From Leptodontidium sp. MPI-SDFR-AT-0119 (taxonomy: Eukaryota; Ascomycota; Leotiomycetes; Helotiales; Leptodontidiaceae), in contig JAHLEZ010000001.1 of the NCBI GenBank assembly GCA_020726505.1, positions 4,588,001 through 4,652,000 of the forward strand: DNA of 64,000 nucleotides. The letters run 5' to 3'. Under the pieces are notes generated by a model. The model was not told where the DNA came from, searched no databases, and saw nothing but the letters and a program-made list of their open reading frames with translations. Below are positions 45,579 through 55,000 of this stretch, one piece after another (the stretch's first letter is position 1; the number at the start of each line of letters is the position of its first letter). Both the position numbers and the translations under genes were made by a program.

Positions 45579-46193
45579 TCAAAAATCCAGTCTAGACTGC
45601 GCATCACTACCACTCCCAGATACAGAAGATTCACCTTGCTGCGAGCCGCCAACAGACACGGGATAACAGCCTCGCATAGCCAAGTTCGGTCTCAGAGTCA
45701 TCCGGAAGAACTTGCAGTCATTCTTGCACTTCAGATCCCACTTCTCAGCTTTCATCTTGAAAGGCTCGCCTCTCGCAAACCACTGGATCAGACTGATCTC
45801 CACCCAATCCTGGTCCAAATCAGGCGGGCACACAAAGTATCTGTGAGAGTAGACTGGGCCGAAATCATGGCGGGAGGTGACATGAATCACGTAGGGGGTT
45901 TGTGGTGTCAAAGGGTTGTTCTCTAGTGCTCCGAGAGAGAAAACTGGGGCCTGTTGAGGCTGGGGGATGCTGCCTGGGGTGGAGGGTGGTGAAGACTCGG
46001 GCTCAAATCCCATGATAAGGGAGAGGAGGTCGGTGGAGTATTGTCGCCGAACGGCGAAGGCGAGGAAGCTTTGGAAGATGGCTTCGTGGAGTTCGCGGTT
46101 CGGGTCGTTGTGGAGTTTCATGTGGGAGGAGTCGTGGACTGGGACGGCTGAGCCGCAGCAGAAGATAGTGCTTACTACCGAAGGGGTAGACAT
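45579..46193 (-). CDS. Hypothetical protein
   Basis: Single-exon ORF of 204 aa starting MSTPSVVSTIFCCGSA, the first in-frame ATG. The N-terminal part is helical (ELHEAIFQSFLAFAVRRQYST). A Pro-rich linker follows (SPPSTPGSIPQPQQAP). The second half looks like a compact beta-rich domain: PYVIHVTSRHDFGPVYSHRYF, CPPDLDQDWVEISLIQWFARG and KAEKWDLKCKNDCKFFRMTLRPN. The tail is Ser/Gly-rich. No signal peptide or membrane segment. Two CC/Cys motifs are not obviously metal-binding. The composition supports a real gene, but I do not recognise the family. Confidence 0.6.
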   Translation of the reverse strand: MSTPSVVSTIFCCGSAVPVHDSSHMKLHNDPNRELHEAIFQSFLAFAVRRQYSTDLLSLIMGFEPESSPPSTPGSIPQPQQAPVFSLGALENNPLTPQTPYVIHVTSRHDFGPVYSHRYFVCPPDLDQDWVEISLIQWFARGEPFKMKAEKWDLKCKNDCKFFRMTLRPNLAMRGCYPVSVGGSQQGESSVSGSGSDAQSRLDF

Positions 46194-47572
46194 CCTGGCG
46201 CTACTCTCGAGAGTATTTGAAAGTAATCTTTGTCTCAAGAGCTTTATTTGGAGGGAGGTATGAGAAGTGTTGGAGGTTATTGGTGGAGTCGGTTTTTGAA
46301 AAATGATATTAGAAACTAGATGTTGAAGAACAGGTCTGGTGATGTAGCTGGAAGTACTTATACTTGCTCCTCTTATTGTATCTTGACTCCGTGCTGGCCA
46401 CCGACTGAATCACGGTATTATCCCTACAATATTCACGATTTTGAGTCCTCTGAATCACGAAGCCATGTCCAGGCGAGTGTGAATTAGTATTCGCCGGATG
46501 TCCGTTCACTTTCAGACAGCGCATCTAGCTTCTTTGAATATTATGCATTTGAGAAAGGGTTGTAGCTCTTTTGTGGTGCAGGTCGTGAAATAGCTAGACG
46601 AAGCCTTTCTGGAAGGGCGTTTCATCGAACCACGATCCTTTCATTCGAGTTGGGGGATGCCTGACATCGCCGTATGACTGTCCATAATCTATTTTGATTT
46701 TTGGGACATTCACATCTCCTCTGATAAAAGTTCCGTTGGGGATTTTGTTGGGTTTTCGCCTTTGTGAGTGACACTCATCGAGTTTTTGGCCCATTCACGA
46801 GCTGAAACGTCAATAATCACCAGCGCGGATAACCACTTGGATGACCACTTGGATGATAACACCTGAATCCTTGCCCTTTGGTATATTGAACAATCATCAC
46901 GACAGTGTAGATTTATTGCCGTTCATTGTTTTATTTTCTGAATTTATACGGGCTAGACAGTCCCGTTCCTAAGCGACATCCGAAAGGCGAGAAAAGAATT
47001 TACTTATTTTAGCCCTTCATAATTAAGGGCCACTTCCTCTATTTTTAGGCCAACCATATTCATTATAATAATTTGAGTAGTGTTGAACGTCAATACTGAG
47101 TCATGGATTCTCTCTTCGGACTTTTCTTTTCAGAGAAGTTGCAGGAGGACCATCGAGTACAAAGGTGGGAATTAGAATATTGCCGGACCTTTCCAATTGA
47201 AGCAATAAACGATGTTTCACGTAGAATTTCTGGAAAATCCTCCATGGATGCTGTATTTACACTGTATCCAGGGAGTTCCAAGATTTCGTCGGCATTGTGT
47301 ACGGGAGCAAGGAGGCAAGGCGGTGCAAAACAACACACTCGCTTAGGACCCAGCTGCAAAAAATGGAGTCCGGGAGCCGGTGTACCTCGTACTAAATTTC
47401 AAATCAAGCAAACCGAGCAAAGCGCACAAGAAATATGTGTCTGATCAATCTTTCATTTCTCATTTTGGCGACCACTCCCCGTCAAGAGAAGCGTCAAGTA
47501 TTCCATTTCACCAATCCCACCCCGTTCCCTTCCTCCCTCAACCCTTCTTTAGACTCGCCCCTCAATATCATC
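46194..47572. other. Intergenic, AT-rich, no supported gene
   Basis: AT-rich around 46900-47100. Open frames on both strands near 47090-47444 overlap in opposite directions and show no domain; neither is accepted. Confidence 0.45.
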
Positions 47573-47979
47573 TCAGTTGACCTTAGCTTGCGATAACGAA
47601 GTGATGACATTGGCGCCATCGATAAACCCTCCAGCAACCTTAGTACGGCACAGAGACTTGCCACGCTCAATAATGGCAGCGTCACATTCCAAGTTCGCAG
47701 TTGCTACGCAGCTTAATGAACCGCCACCTATGAGAGCAACGTGAGCAAGAATGATAAAGTGAGATAGATGCAAATGAGGTACTCACAGGCATTACCACCT
47801 GGAACACATCGACCAGCTGCACCAGCGGCTGTTGTGCAAGTGTCTTGCTTGACACTCGTGTTGGCGACGCAGCATGCACCTGTGGGCACGACGCGACCAC
47901 CATTCTGGCGTTCGACTATGACTGATGCGGTAGAGAGGGCACTGAGTGCGAGAATCATGGTAGCGATTGAGAATTGCAT
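47573..47979 (-). CDS. Small secreted Cys-rich protein
   Basis: Predicted secreted protein of 115 aa from exons 47787-47979 and 47573-47727, with an intron of GTGAGT...CTCATAG. The signal peptide MQFSIATMILALSALSTASV is clear. The mature part contains eight Cys: GACCVANTS, QDTCTTAAGAAGRCVPGG, NACGGSLSCVAT, NLECDAAI and KSLCRTKV. The pattern CC-C-C-C-C-C-C differs from the hydrophobin spacing C-CC-C-C-CC-C, so it is not a standard hydrophobin. It ends in a hydrophilic helix-prone segment. A TATATAAAG box lies about 165 bp upstream of the start. Effector, surface or antimicrobial roles are all possible. No family recognised. Confidence 0.7.
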
Positions 47980-48140
47980 TTTGACTTCTGAGAGAGAATT
48001 ATAGATTGGCAAAGGTTGAGGATGAAGAACTGAACGAAAGTCCGACCGGCGGGAATGGATATAGAAATGAATGAAATTGGGATTAGAAAAATGATGAGGA
48101 GAAAAAAAAGAAAAAAAAAATCTTGCAAGAAGCCATCTCG

Positions 48141-48149
48141 CTTTATATA
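48141..48149 (-). promoter_or_regulatory. TATA box of the secreted Cys-rich gene
   Basis: On the minus strand the sequence reads TATATAAAG, a near-consensus TATA box about 165 bp before the ATG at 47979. It is followed by purine-rich and pyrimidine-rich tracts suitable for the leader. Confidence 0.55.
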
Positions 48150-48338
48150 CTTGAGCACTTCGTGCTTCGTTCGACCCTTTTGGGGCGATGTCACTGTGAT
48201 GATACCTTGGCATCTCAAGCTGGAGACAAGAGTAGCTTAGTCTATCATTGGTGAGAAGTATTGTGGGGATTCCGGTCAGTTACGAGATCCGGTTCGGGGA
48301 CGGATCCACTGCTTTGTGGGCACGATGATCGGAGAAAT

Positions 48339-48365
48339 CAGACGAGGGTGTTTCGCCCTCGTCTG
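48339..48365. repeat. Perfect inverted repeat, 27 nt
   Basis: CAGACGAGGG and its exact reverse complement CCCTCGTCTG flank seven bases (TGTTTCG). Counting one T-G pair and one G-C pair inside, the stem is 12 bp with a TTT loop. It lies 360 bp upstream of the secreted protein start. Confidence 0.85.
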
Positions 48366-49227
48366 AAAGTGGGTTGGCATCGGTGGAGCACGATCGCCAA
48401 AACGGATGTCAAACTGAGATCTGAAGTCGAGGTGGTGTTGAAGATCCACAAGAGCTGGGTACCCAGAAGTTGGTAAGATAGTCTGTCAGAGAATTATTTT
48501 TGACGTTGTTGGTCTGGTGAATTGAGAGTAAGCACAGATCGGACGAGCGATGCCTTGCCGTATGTCTCGGCTGCGGCTCTGACCACAGAAGCTTGCAGAG
48601 ATCTAAAAAAAATAAAATAAAAGTTTGTGATCCCGATTCTAGAGTCTAAATTCCAAAGCGGTAGATAATTTCTAGCTGCTTTTAAGTATTTTCCCCGTAC
48701 AAGTCGTTGGCATATTAATGCAATGATGTGGACCCCACCAACTGTTTAACTCTCCTCAAATTCACTACTTAATCCTCAATGAAGAACTAGTAGCTACAAC
48801 TGATACAAAATGGCATAAATCCAACGTTTACAAACAGATCAGAGTATTAGAAGCGATCGGTGTTTGATGTTAAGTTAAATTCTTATCTCATTTTTGAATA
48901 TTAGAGATCTCAACGAGAGAGACCTCATAAGTGCCACAAAAGATCCCAGTCCCTTCTATCCCCTCAAATATCTCGATCCCTTCCATCATCATCGCCTGCA
49001 AAACCCTAACCCTCAAGGCTGAGTACGGCTTTGCTAGCTTTGGCTTCCAAAATAACCATGAACAACAGTTCCCTAAACGCCCGCTCCCAATTGCAAATGT
49101 GCGCCTTCATGCCTTGAACACTCAACCTATTCTCTCCTGCTTGCGAATCTCCTGAACACAGTAGAGCATCATGCATACTTCTCTCCCTCAGCAGAAGAAC
49201 CACCCAACCCATCCACTTTCACTTTAG

Positions 49228-50280
49228 CTAAAGTATCCGCATCTTCATCTCTTTTTCCTTCTCCTCACCCAGCCCCTTCTCCACGGAAGTCTCACTCTCT
49301 CTACTAACCAATCCAAAACTCCGAAAATCCTTCACCCCACCATCCATTCCATAATGGCAGAGTTTATTCCTCATAATGCGACATTTTTCACGGGCGATTT
49401 GCAGTGCCTTTGGCTGGACTGGGTATAATCCATATCCGATGATGTGGCCTGCTTCGAGTGTGTCTGGGACAATGATGCTATGAGCCGCGGGGTAGTCGAC
49501 GAGATGCAGACCTTCGGGGATGAAGGGGCCGGGTTCTGGGATAAATTTTGGGACTTTGCTCTTCCTTGCTGGGGCAGTTGTCTTTTTCTTTGAGGCGAGG
49601 TTTTGGCGATTGCGAGTCTTGCGAGCGGGGTTTGAGGTAGGTGTAGCGGGTGTTGGGGGTGTTGGGAGACGTGTGATATCGCTATGTTGAGCGTTGGAGA
49701 GACCAGATGCCAGGTTATCGAGTTCGATCGGGTCGGATGTTTCTGGAGATGTAGTTGAGGGGGTAGAGGTTGAGCCGCGGCTTTCGATGCTGCCATTTCT
49801 GATTGGGGTCGGTGGTTCGCTTACGGATTGCGTTGTTGACACCGACGCAGATGGCGAAAGAGGAGGGGTTTCGATAGTAGGGCTCGATTTGGGAAAGCTA
49901 TTCATGCCAGAATTATGGTATGTGTTCGAAAACCGTGCGTGGGAGGTAGGAGGGGTCGACGGAGGAGTTGTGGGATCGACTGGAGGTGCAGCTTCAGGGC
50001 CGGTCATGTGACTTGGTGTGGAGGATTTCACAACACTTGACAGATATGAGGGGTACGTAGGAGAGAAGGCTTTATCAATGGTGGCAGAGTTGTTGGGATT
50101 GCTGAGAGGGCCATCTTGAGGAAGGACGGAGCGCTTGTTCGACGATTTGCTGGAACCATTTTCGCGGCAATAGATCGAGAGGGTAGAGAGAGGGAGGTAG
50201 AATTTCTTTGTAGGTTGAGGAGAGGGCGTTTGAGGAGGTGTGAGACACTCGTAGTATATGTCATCATCTGATTCGTACAT
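49228..50280 (-). CDS. Hypothetical disordered protein with a short conserved-looking C-terminus
   Basis: Single-exon ORF of 350 aa starting MYESDDDIYYECLTPPQ. Most of it is Ser/Thr/Pro-rich and probably disordered. A basic stretch (ARKTRNRQNLASKKKTTAPA) may be a nuclear localisation signal. The only ordered-looking part is near the C-terminus: PEGLHLVDYPAAHSIIVPD, LEAGHIIGYGLYPVQPKAL and REKCRIMRNKLCHYGMDGG. No signal peptide or membrane segment. A nuclear or regulatory role would fit the composition but is inference only. Confidence 0.6.
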   Translation of the reverse strand: MYESDDDIYYECLTPPQTPSPQPTKKFYLPLSTLSIYCRENGSSKSSNKRSVLPQDGPLSNPNNSATIDKAFSPTYPSYLSSVVKSSTPSHMTGPEAAPPVDPTTPPSTPPTSHARFSNTYHNSGMNSFPKSSPTIETPPLSPSASVSTTQSVSEPPTPIRNGSIESRGSTSTPSTTSPETSDPIELDNLASGLSNAQHSDITRLPTPPTPATPTSNPARKTRNRQNLASKKKTTAPARKSKVPKFIPEPGPFIPEGLHLVDYPAAHSIIVPDTLEAGHIIGYGLYPVQPKALQIAREKCRIMRNKLCHYGMDGGVKDFRSFGLVSRESETSVEKGLGEEKEKEMKMRIL

Positions 50281-51234
50281 ATTGAAGCCCCAAGACTCTT
50301 CCTATTGTTGCAATTGGCGGAGTTGTTTCGTATTGTGGCACGTTCCTATTGTTGATGTTTTGTGGTGTTGTTGTCTTTGACGACGATGCCTCGAAATTTC
50401 AAAATAAATCAATTCAGGCAGCAATCATACATCGAGGGAGAGTTAGAGGTGAAGTCTTGAATTGAGATTAATCATCGTGTATTGGGAAAGTTAGGTTGCG
50501 ATTTTCATCATGACATAGTTGCGATGACATCTGGGTTTGGTCTCCAACCACCACTTTCTCCATTTCTCCACCAGTGCCACCACTATCGTTCTGGCGTCCT
50601 ATATATATATAATTTCCTACTTTTATATCATAGAATTTTTGGGGGGGGGGGGGGGGGGGGGGGGGGCATATATATTAAGAATCAGGACCAGGGTCAACTT
50701 TCGAGTTATCATAATTTGCGGGAAGGTAGCAAACAGTTGACCAATCTTACAATGCCGTCTCCAGTCATTTCTATCTCTCATATCCAATTCGATACCATGA
50801 CTTCAATTAAATATCAAGATTTTTTTTGGAGGAGCGAGGAACAGCCGTTAGGAAACGACGGCTTGGAACAACTCCAGCCTACCTCTTCCCAAGTGACGAG
50901 AATGACAATACTACGTAGTGCTAGAGACACAAGGAAATTTTACAATTGAGTGCAGTCTTTCTTCTGGGAAGCATTGGTGCTAAAGTTTGGAACTGGAGGT
51001 AGAAGACATGCAATGGGGGTTCGGGCTGGAAGCAGAGAGCCAACTGCTCCCCGGGTAGCACTTACAGCAAGATCGAGAAGAGGGTGGAAACTATTCTCTA
51101 TATCCATGGCTACGGACCAAAATAGAGGCTTAAGGGTGCAAAGAATGAAGAAAAAGACATAGTAAGTAGTCAGAAGGGAAGAAAAATCCAATTCAAAAAT
51201 CTACGATTGCAATAAATACCAAACTGGACTGGCC
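50281..51234. other. Intergenic with a 26-G homopolymer
   Basis: Contains a short AT-dinucleotide patch (about 50601-50612) and an uninterrupted run of 26 G at 50641-50666. Open frames reading poly-Gly through the run are artefacts. No gene was seen. Confidence 0.7.
50641..50666 (+). repeat. Poly-G tract, 26 bases
   Basis: An uninterrupted guanine homopolymer preceded by TTTTT. It can form stacked G-quadruplexes, and its length is likely variable between isolates and sequencing runs. Confidence 0.95.
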
Positions 51235-51741
51235 CTATCCTACAACTTTATCAGCAGACCCTTCGCCAGACCATCTTCCATTTCCCTTCCGCTGATCCTT
51301 ACGAGATAATGATGTATGGTCGGGGGATTTGGTAACCGGTGCAGTATGCGGCCTGTATATCTCAAACCAATGAGCAGTATCGTGTTGCCTGCAAGTAACT
51401 TTGATATGAGAATCCTTTCTCATCTGACTTCTCAGCACCAACCACCTCTCATCTCCAATCTCAAACCAGAGCCCCGCTTCCTCATCACAAGCAAAATAGT
51501 AATATTGAGATGTCATAGAAGAAGACCGCTGATCAAGGTACTCCCTCTCGACAGCGATAACGCTGGAAGGAATAAGGTGGTCGGGTGGGTGGCCGTCGAA
51601 CCTTCTCATGACCTGATTGATGGTTCCTTGGTGGAGGAAAAGGCGGATTTCGCTGGCCATGGGGAAGTTCTGCATGCCGAGAACGTAGAGGAGGTAGGGC
51701 CTGCAGCAGAACCAGTCCTGGTGGATTTGTCCGGAGTTCAT
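51235..51741 (-). CDS. Hypothetical protein
   Basis: Single-exon ORF of 168 aa starting MNSGQIHQDWFCCRPYLLYV. The middle looks ordered and beta-rich: ASEIRLFLHQGTINQVMRRF, SQYYYFACDEEAGLWFEIGD, ERWLVLRSQMRKDSHIKVTC and HDTAHWFEIYRPH. The C-terminal 40 residues are Lys/Gly/Ser-rich and probably disordered. No signal peptide or membrane helix. The family was not recognised; aromatic and charged composition suggests genuine coding. It might have a further exon, but none is needed. Confidence 0.5.
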   Translation of the reverse strand: MNSGQIHQDWFCCRPYLLYVLGMQNFPMASEIRLFLHQGTINQVMRRFDGHPPDHLIPSSVIAVEREYLDQRSSSMTSQYYYFACDEEAGLWFEIGDERWLVLRSQMRKDSHIKVTCRQHDTAHWFEIYRPHTAPVTKSPDHTSLSRKDQRKGNGRWSGEGSADKVVG

Positions 51742-52642
51742 TGTGGTGGAAAGGGGTGGGGTGGGTTAAGCGAGGATTTGTTGATTTGGGTGGGGGTTGA
51801 GTTGGAGGATGGGCTGACTGAGGCAGTGATCGTTTGAGTTACTGGTGGAGAACTGGAATGGCCTAGGAGATTGGGAGAATACTACTATATACATTTCTTC
51901 TTTCCAACTCGCTCACTGCCAGCTGGGCATTTTCATCGTGACGTTTCGAATGCCAGCAAAAGTCACATCATAGAGGTTACATTCCTACCGATCTCTGACA
52001 TTTAAATACAAATAATATATGGTTCATGGTCAATATGACGAAAGTATGACTACAAGCAGTCTCGTTTTCGAGTCTGAGACACAGCCTGTGATGATGTTGA
52101 AGTATTCCACCGACGAACAAACATCTGCAATGCAACATTCGCTGAAAATGTATAACTGGACCTTAGCGACGACCGTGCCAATGTCAAAATTACAAAACAC
52201 TAATTAGATATAGTAAATTCGTCAGCAATCAATTATTGTGCAACTCCGGTATCGCTGAAAATGCAACACTTGTTCCTTCCATTGCTAACGAATGCTTCCT
52301 CGCACATGCCACGCGTTGACTTTGACCCCCCTCTGATTCATTGAGGAAGGATGACAGATCCGTGAATCAACTAATGCGACAGGTGACTGACCGAGTACAA
52401 ATTCACTTATGTGGAAACAAAATCCGAATCTGCGGCTCCGGTATACCCCTAAAAGTAAACACTCGTCGATTCCAGCAAGGACGGATTCACTCCAACACAT
52501 GACCTGGAAAGAACATGAATCCAGAAGAGCACATTTCAATCAATCGCAAACTCGAACGTACCTAAATATGTCGCCATTCTACTTCATTCCTGTTCGTCCC
52601 ACCAACCCCTCTATCCACGACCTCGACAGATAGACATAAACA
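51742..52642. other. Divergent intergenic region, no gene seen
   Basis: Promoter side for the minus-strand gene at 51741 and for the plus-strand ORF at 52643. AT-rich near 52000-52020. A 62-codon frame at 52019-52207 lacks support. Confidence 0.45.
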
Positions 52643-53299
52643 ATGTCACCAATTGCACCCGGCATGGCAACGTCGGCATCACCAATTCTCCACCCGTTCT
52701 GCTGCCCTTCAAACCCCATCCCTCAAGCAAGCACAGAATAGAAACTAATATCCACCTTCCTCACCGCTCTACACGCCATTCGGGACGCTGAAGCATCAAT
52801 ACCTAAATCTCCAACGACAACCACACCATCATCACCTCCCACACCCAAAGCCAAACCGAAACTCAACAGGTTATCAAACTCAAGCACCACCTCATCCTCC
52901 TTATCCACCTCCACCTCCACCTCCTCAACATCAACACTCAAACCCCACCCCTCACCCCTCCTCCTCTTCCCAGCTTACCCCACATACACACCCCTCCCCC
53001 AAACCCTCATCCTATTGCAAACAACAACCAACTCACCAGGACCGAACCAGATGCGCTCATTCACACACTCGTACTTCGCGTTTTTGCCGGGGAAGGATTA
53101 TTGGGCGCTGCAAATGTGGCCGCAGGAGGGGTTTGGGGGTGTTAATGAGGCGAGGGTGGAGGCTTTGTGGGGGAGAGGTGGGAATTGGGTTAGGAGAGGG
53201 GATTTAGGTGGAGAGGGGGAGAGGAAGGGTTGGAAGTGTAGTTGTGGGAGGGAGTATTGGGTTAGGGTTGTTAAGTTCGGCGAGGGGGAGAGGGGATGA
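52643..53299 (+). pseudogene. ORF of 218 codons split by one in-frame TAG
   Basis: From ATG 52643 one frame stays open to TGA 53299 except for a TAG at 52739-52741 (codon 33). The first part reads MSPIAPGMATSASPILHPFCC. Immediately after the TAG, coding character resumes: KLISTFLTALHAIRDAEASIP. A Ser/Thr/Pro-rich stretch follows, then LLLFPAYPTYTPLPQTLILL, MRSFTHSYFAFLPGKDYWALQ and GWKCSCGREYWVRVV. The end part has aromatic and Cys residues of an ordered domain. Explanations are a nonsense allele, stop-codon readthrough, or an unrecognised upstream exon with an AATAG acceptor at 52737-52741. No good donor was found nearby, so a broken gene is the default call. Confidence 0.5.
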
Positions 53300-53746
53300 G
53301 AGGGTTTGAATGGGAGAGAGAGTGTTAGTGGTTGGGAGATCGTTGATAGACGAGAGGGAGGGGGATGATTTGTTGGTTTGGTTTGAGGTATTGAATTTGG
53401 ATGTTGTGGAGATCTACTGCTGGATAGCAGAGTGCATGTCTTAGATTTAGAAATCGCATCTTTAATCTTGGGCGAGTAGTGTACCTCCATCTCTCCTCTC
53501 TCATCGAGTAAAATTCTGTCCTGATTACTCTGAATGTCTCATGGAAAGATATGGGGTTGTGAATCTTTGCCGCTATGTCATGATTCAGAGTATAATACAA
53601 TTGTTTATGCCCAAACGCCCTCTTCATCTAAGCGAGAAGCCGCACCACCTCAAAACCGCACTATCTCCATAACAAGACTACAAATCAGCACTCATCCCAT
53701 CCTCAAATCCAACCGATAAACTCCCATAACTCCCCATACGACCATT
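53300..53746. other. Convergent intergenic region
   Basis: Lies between the split ORF and the minus-strand gene ending at 53747. Probably 3' UTRs; no gene seen. Confidence 0.45.
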
Positions 53747-54424
53747 CTAAGAAGAACCATCCCTAATCCAAACCCTCATCTCAAACCACACCCTATGGAT
53801 CTCACACCAAAACCTCTCCACGCCCTCCCGCTCCGTCCACACCTCACCATCACCAATCACAATCCCACTTTCAGGGAACCGCAGACTCTCCATCGCCTCC
53901 CGGCTCTCGATCTCGCGGAAGGATCTGCCGAAGAGGAGACTGTTTGGAGCGAGTGCTGTAGAGGCATTGCTCTTCTCGATGGGGACGAAGTAGCGCTCTG
54001 AGGCGTAGGGACTTCTGTTGCTGGGTTTTTTGGGGGGTGAGAGTTGGGTGATTGGTGTGGGTGTGGGAGTGGGAGTTGGAATGGAAGGGGTAATGAGCCA
54101 TGTTGTGGAAGAGGGTGCTCTCTTAGGTTTGGGCTTGGGGTTGGGTTTTGACTCTGCTACTCCTGTTGCTTCGCCTGTTTCCTCCAGAGGGTGAGTTTTT
54201 TTGACTTGGATGATGGCGTAGAAGAGGGGCGAAGTTCCTTCTGGGGTTTTGGTTGGGAGGGGAACGCCGTTGGTGAGGAGGTGGGCGAGGAAGCTCATTA
54301 GGAGAGGGGCGGATCCTTTGGTTGACGCTACAGGAGTATGCGTTGTTGTGTTGGGGAGGAGCTGGGTGATGTAGAGGAGGGTGGAGGGGATGGCGTTGTA
54401 GCAGCAGAAGGGGCCAGGTGCCAT
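53747..54424 (-). CDS. Hypothetical protein
   Basis: Single-exon ORF of 225 aa starting MAPGPFCCYNAIPSTLLYIT. The N-terminal 80 residues look helical and partly hydrophobic (LLMSFLAHLLTNGVPL, TSPLFYAIIQVKKTH). A low-complexity middle of Lys/Pro and Thr/Pro repeats (PTPTPTPTPITQ) follows. The C-terminal part is ordered: RYFVPIEKSNASTALAPNS, LLFGRSFREIESREAMESL and ERFWCEIHRVWFEMRVWIRD. The ankyrin-like wording of the first part (NGVPL...GTSPLFYAI) is suggestive but too short to call. No function assigned. Confidence 0.55.
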   Translation of the reverse strand: MAPGPFCCYNAIPSTLLYITQLLPNTTTHTPVASTKGSAPLLMSFLAHLLTNGVPLPTKTPEGTSPLFYAIIQVKKTHPLEETGEATGVAESKPNPKPKPKRAPSSTTWLITPSIPTPTPTPTPITQLSPPKKPSNRSPYASERYFVPIEKSNASTALAPNSLLFGRSFREIESREAMESLRFPESGIVIGDGEVWTEREGVERFWCEIHRVWFEMRVWIRDGSS

Positions 54425-55000
54425 TTTGCCTTCTTGTGGTTTGGTGTGACTGCGGCGCAGTGATGGTTGATGAGTGGTTTGTCTGTAGAGATGTGACTAG
54501 AGAATGGATGGGATTGGGGATGGGGTGGAGAGCCATGTTTATTTATGGATGTCGAAATGGGACGAAGGGATTGCGATTGCGGAGCCTGAAAGAGGAAATA
54601 TAGTGAGTAGATTCAGATGGTGTACAATAAGCGAGTAGAGAATATAAAGAATGAGAGTCATTCATGGCAAGTGGCGTCGAAGCAGGTGGAAGACGACGAG
54701 ATGCGGTGCTGGAAATCGGTAGAAGATGCCTTCTTGGAAGATGTGACTCGCTAGATTTTGGAGAATGAACCTGTATTCATCCACATAGCAGAAGTTGTGA
54801 ATTTGATTGTAATACCAAAGATGTAGCAAATTGTGTAAATCAAAGTTAAACTCTTCCCCTTTTATCGTTCTTTTGTTGCAAAATTTGAACTGAGGAGAGC
54901 TGAGTGGCAGATGAGGTCAGGTTTTCAATCCAGAAATCAACTTGTATCCTGCCAACAGGCCAACATTCGTCAGGGACTTTGGATGCGTCGTGTCGTTTCC
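54425..55000. other. Intergenic, no gene seen
   Basis: Upstream side of the minus-strand hypothetical gene and 3' flank of the Med2-like gene. AT-rich near 54780-54880. Confidence 0.45.

Larger units (their letters stand above)
47980..49227. promoter_or_regulatory. Upstream region of the secreted protein gene
   Basis: Contains the TATA box (48141-48149), A-rich tracts near 48100-48120 and a perfect hairpin at 48339-48365. The right half (48600-48920) is AT-rich and non-coding. No other gene is supported. Confidence 0.5.

Noticed and set aside
47103..47444. 113-codon plus-strand frame (MDSLFGLFF...)
   Set aside because: Overlaps an 89-codon minus-strand frame, and neither has family features; low support for both.
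47573..47979. Hydrophobin identity for the eight-Cys secreted protein
   Set aside because: Cys order does not match C-CC-C-C-CC-C.
50482..50949. ORFs reading poly-Gly through the G26 run
   Set aside because: The open reading is a by-product of the homopolymer; flanks lack coding character.
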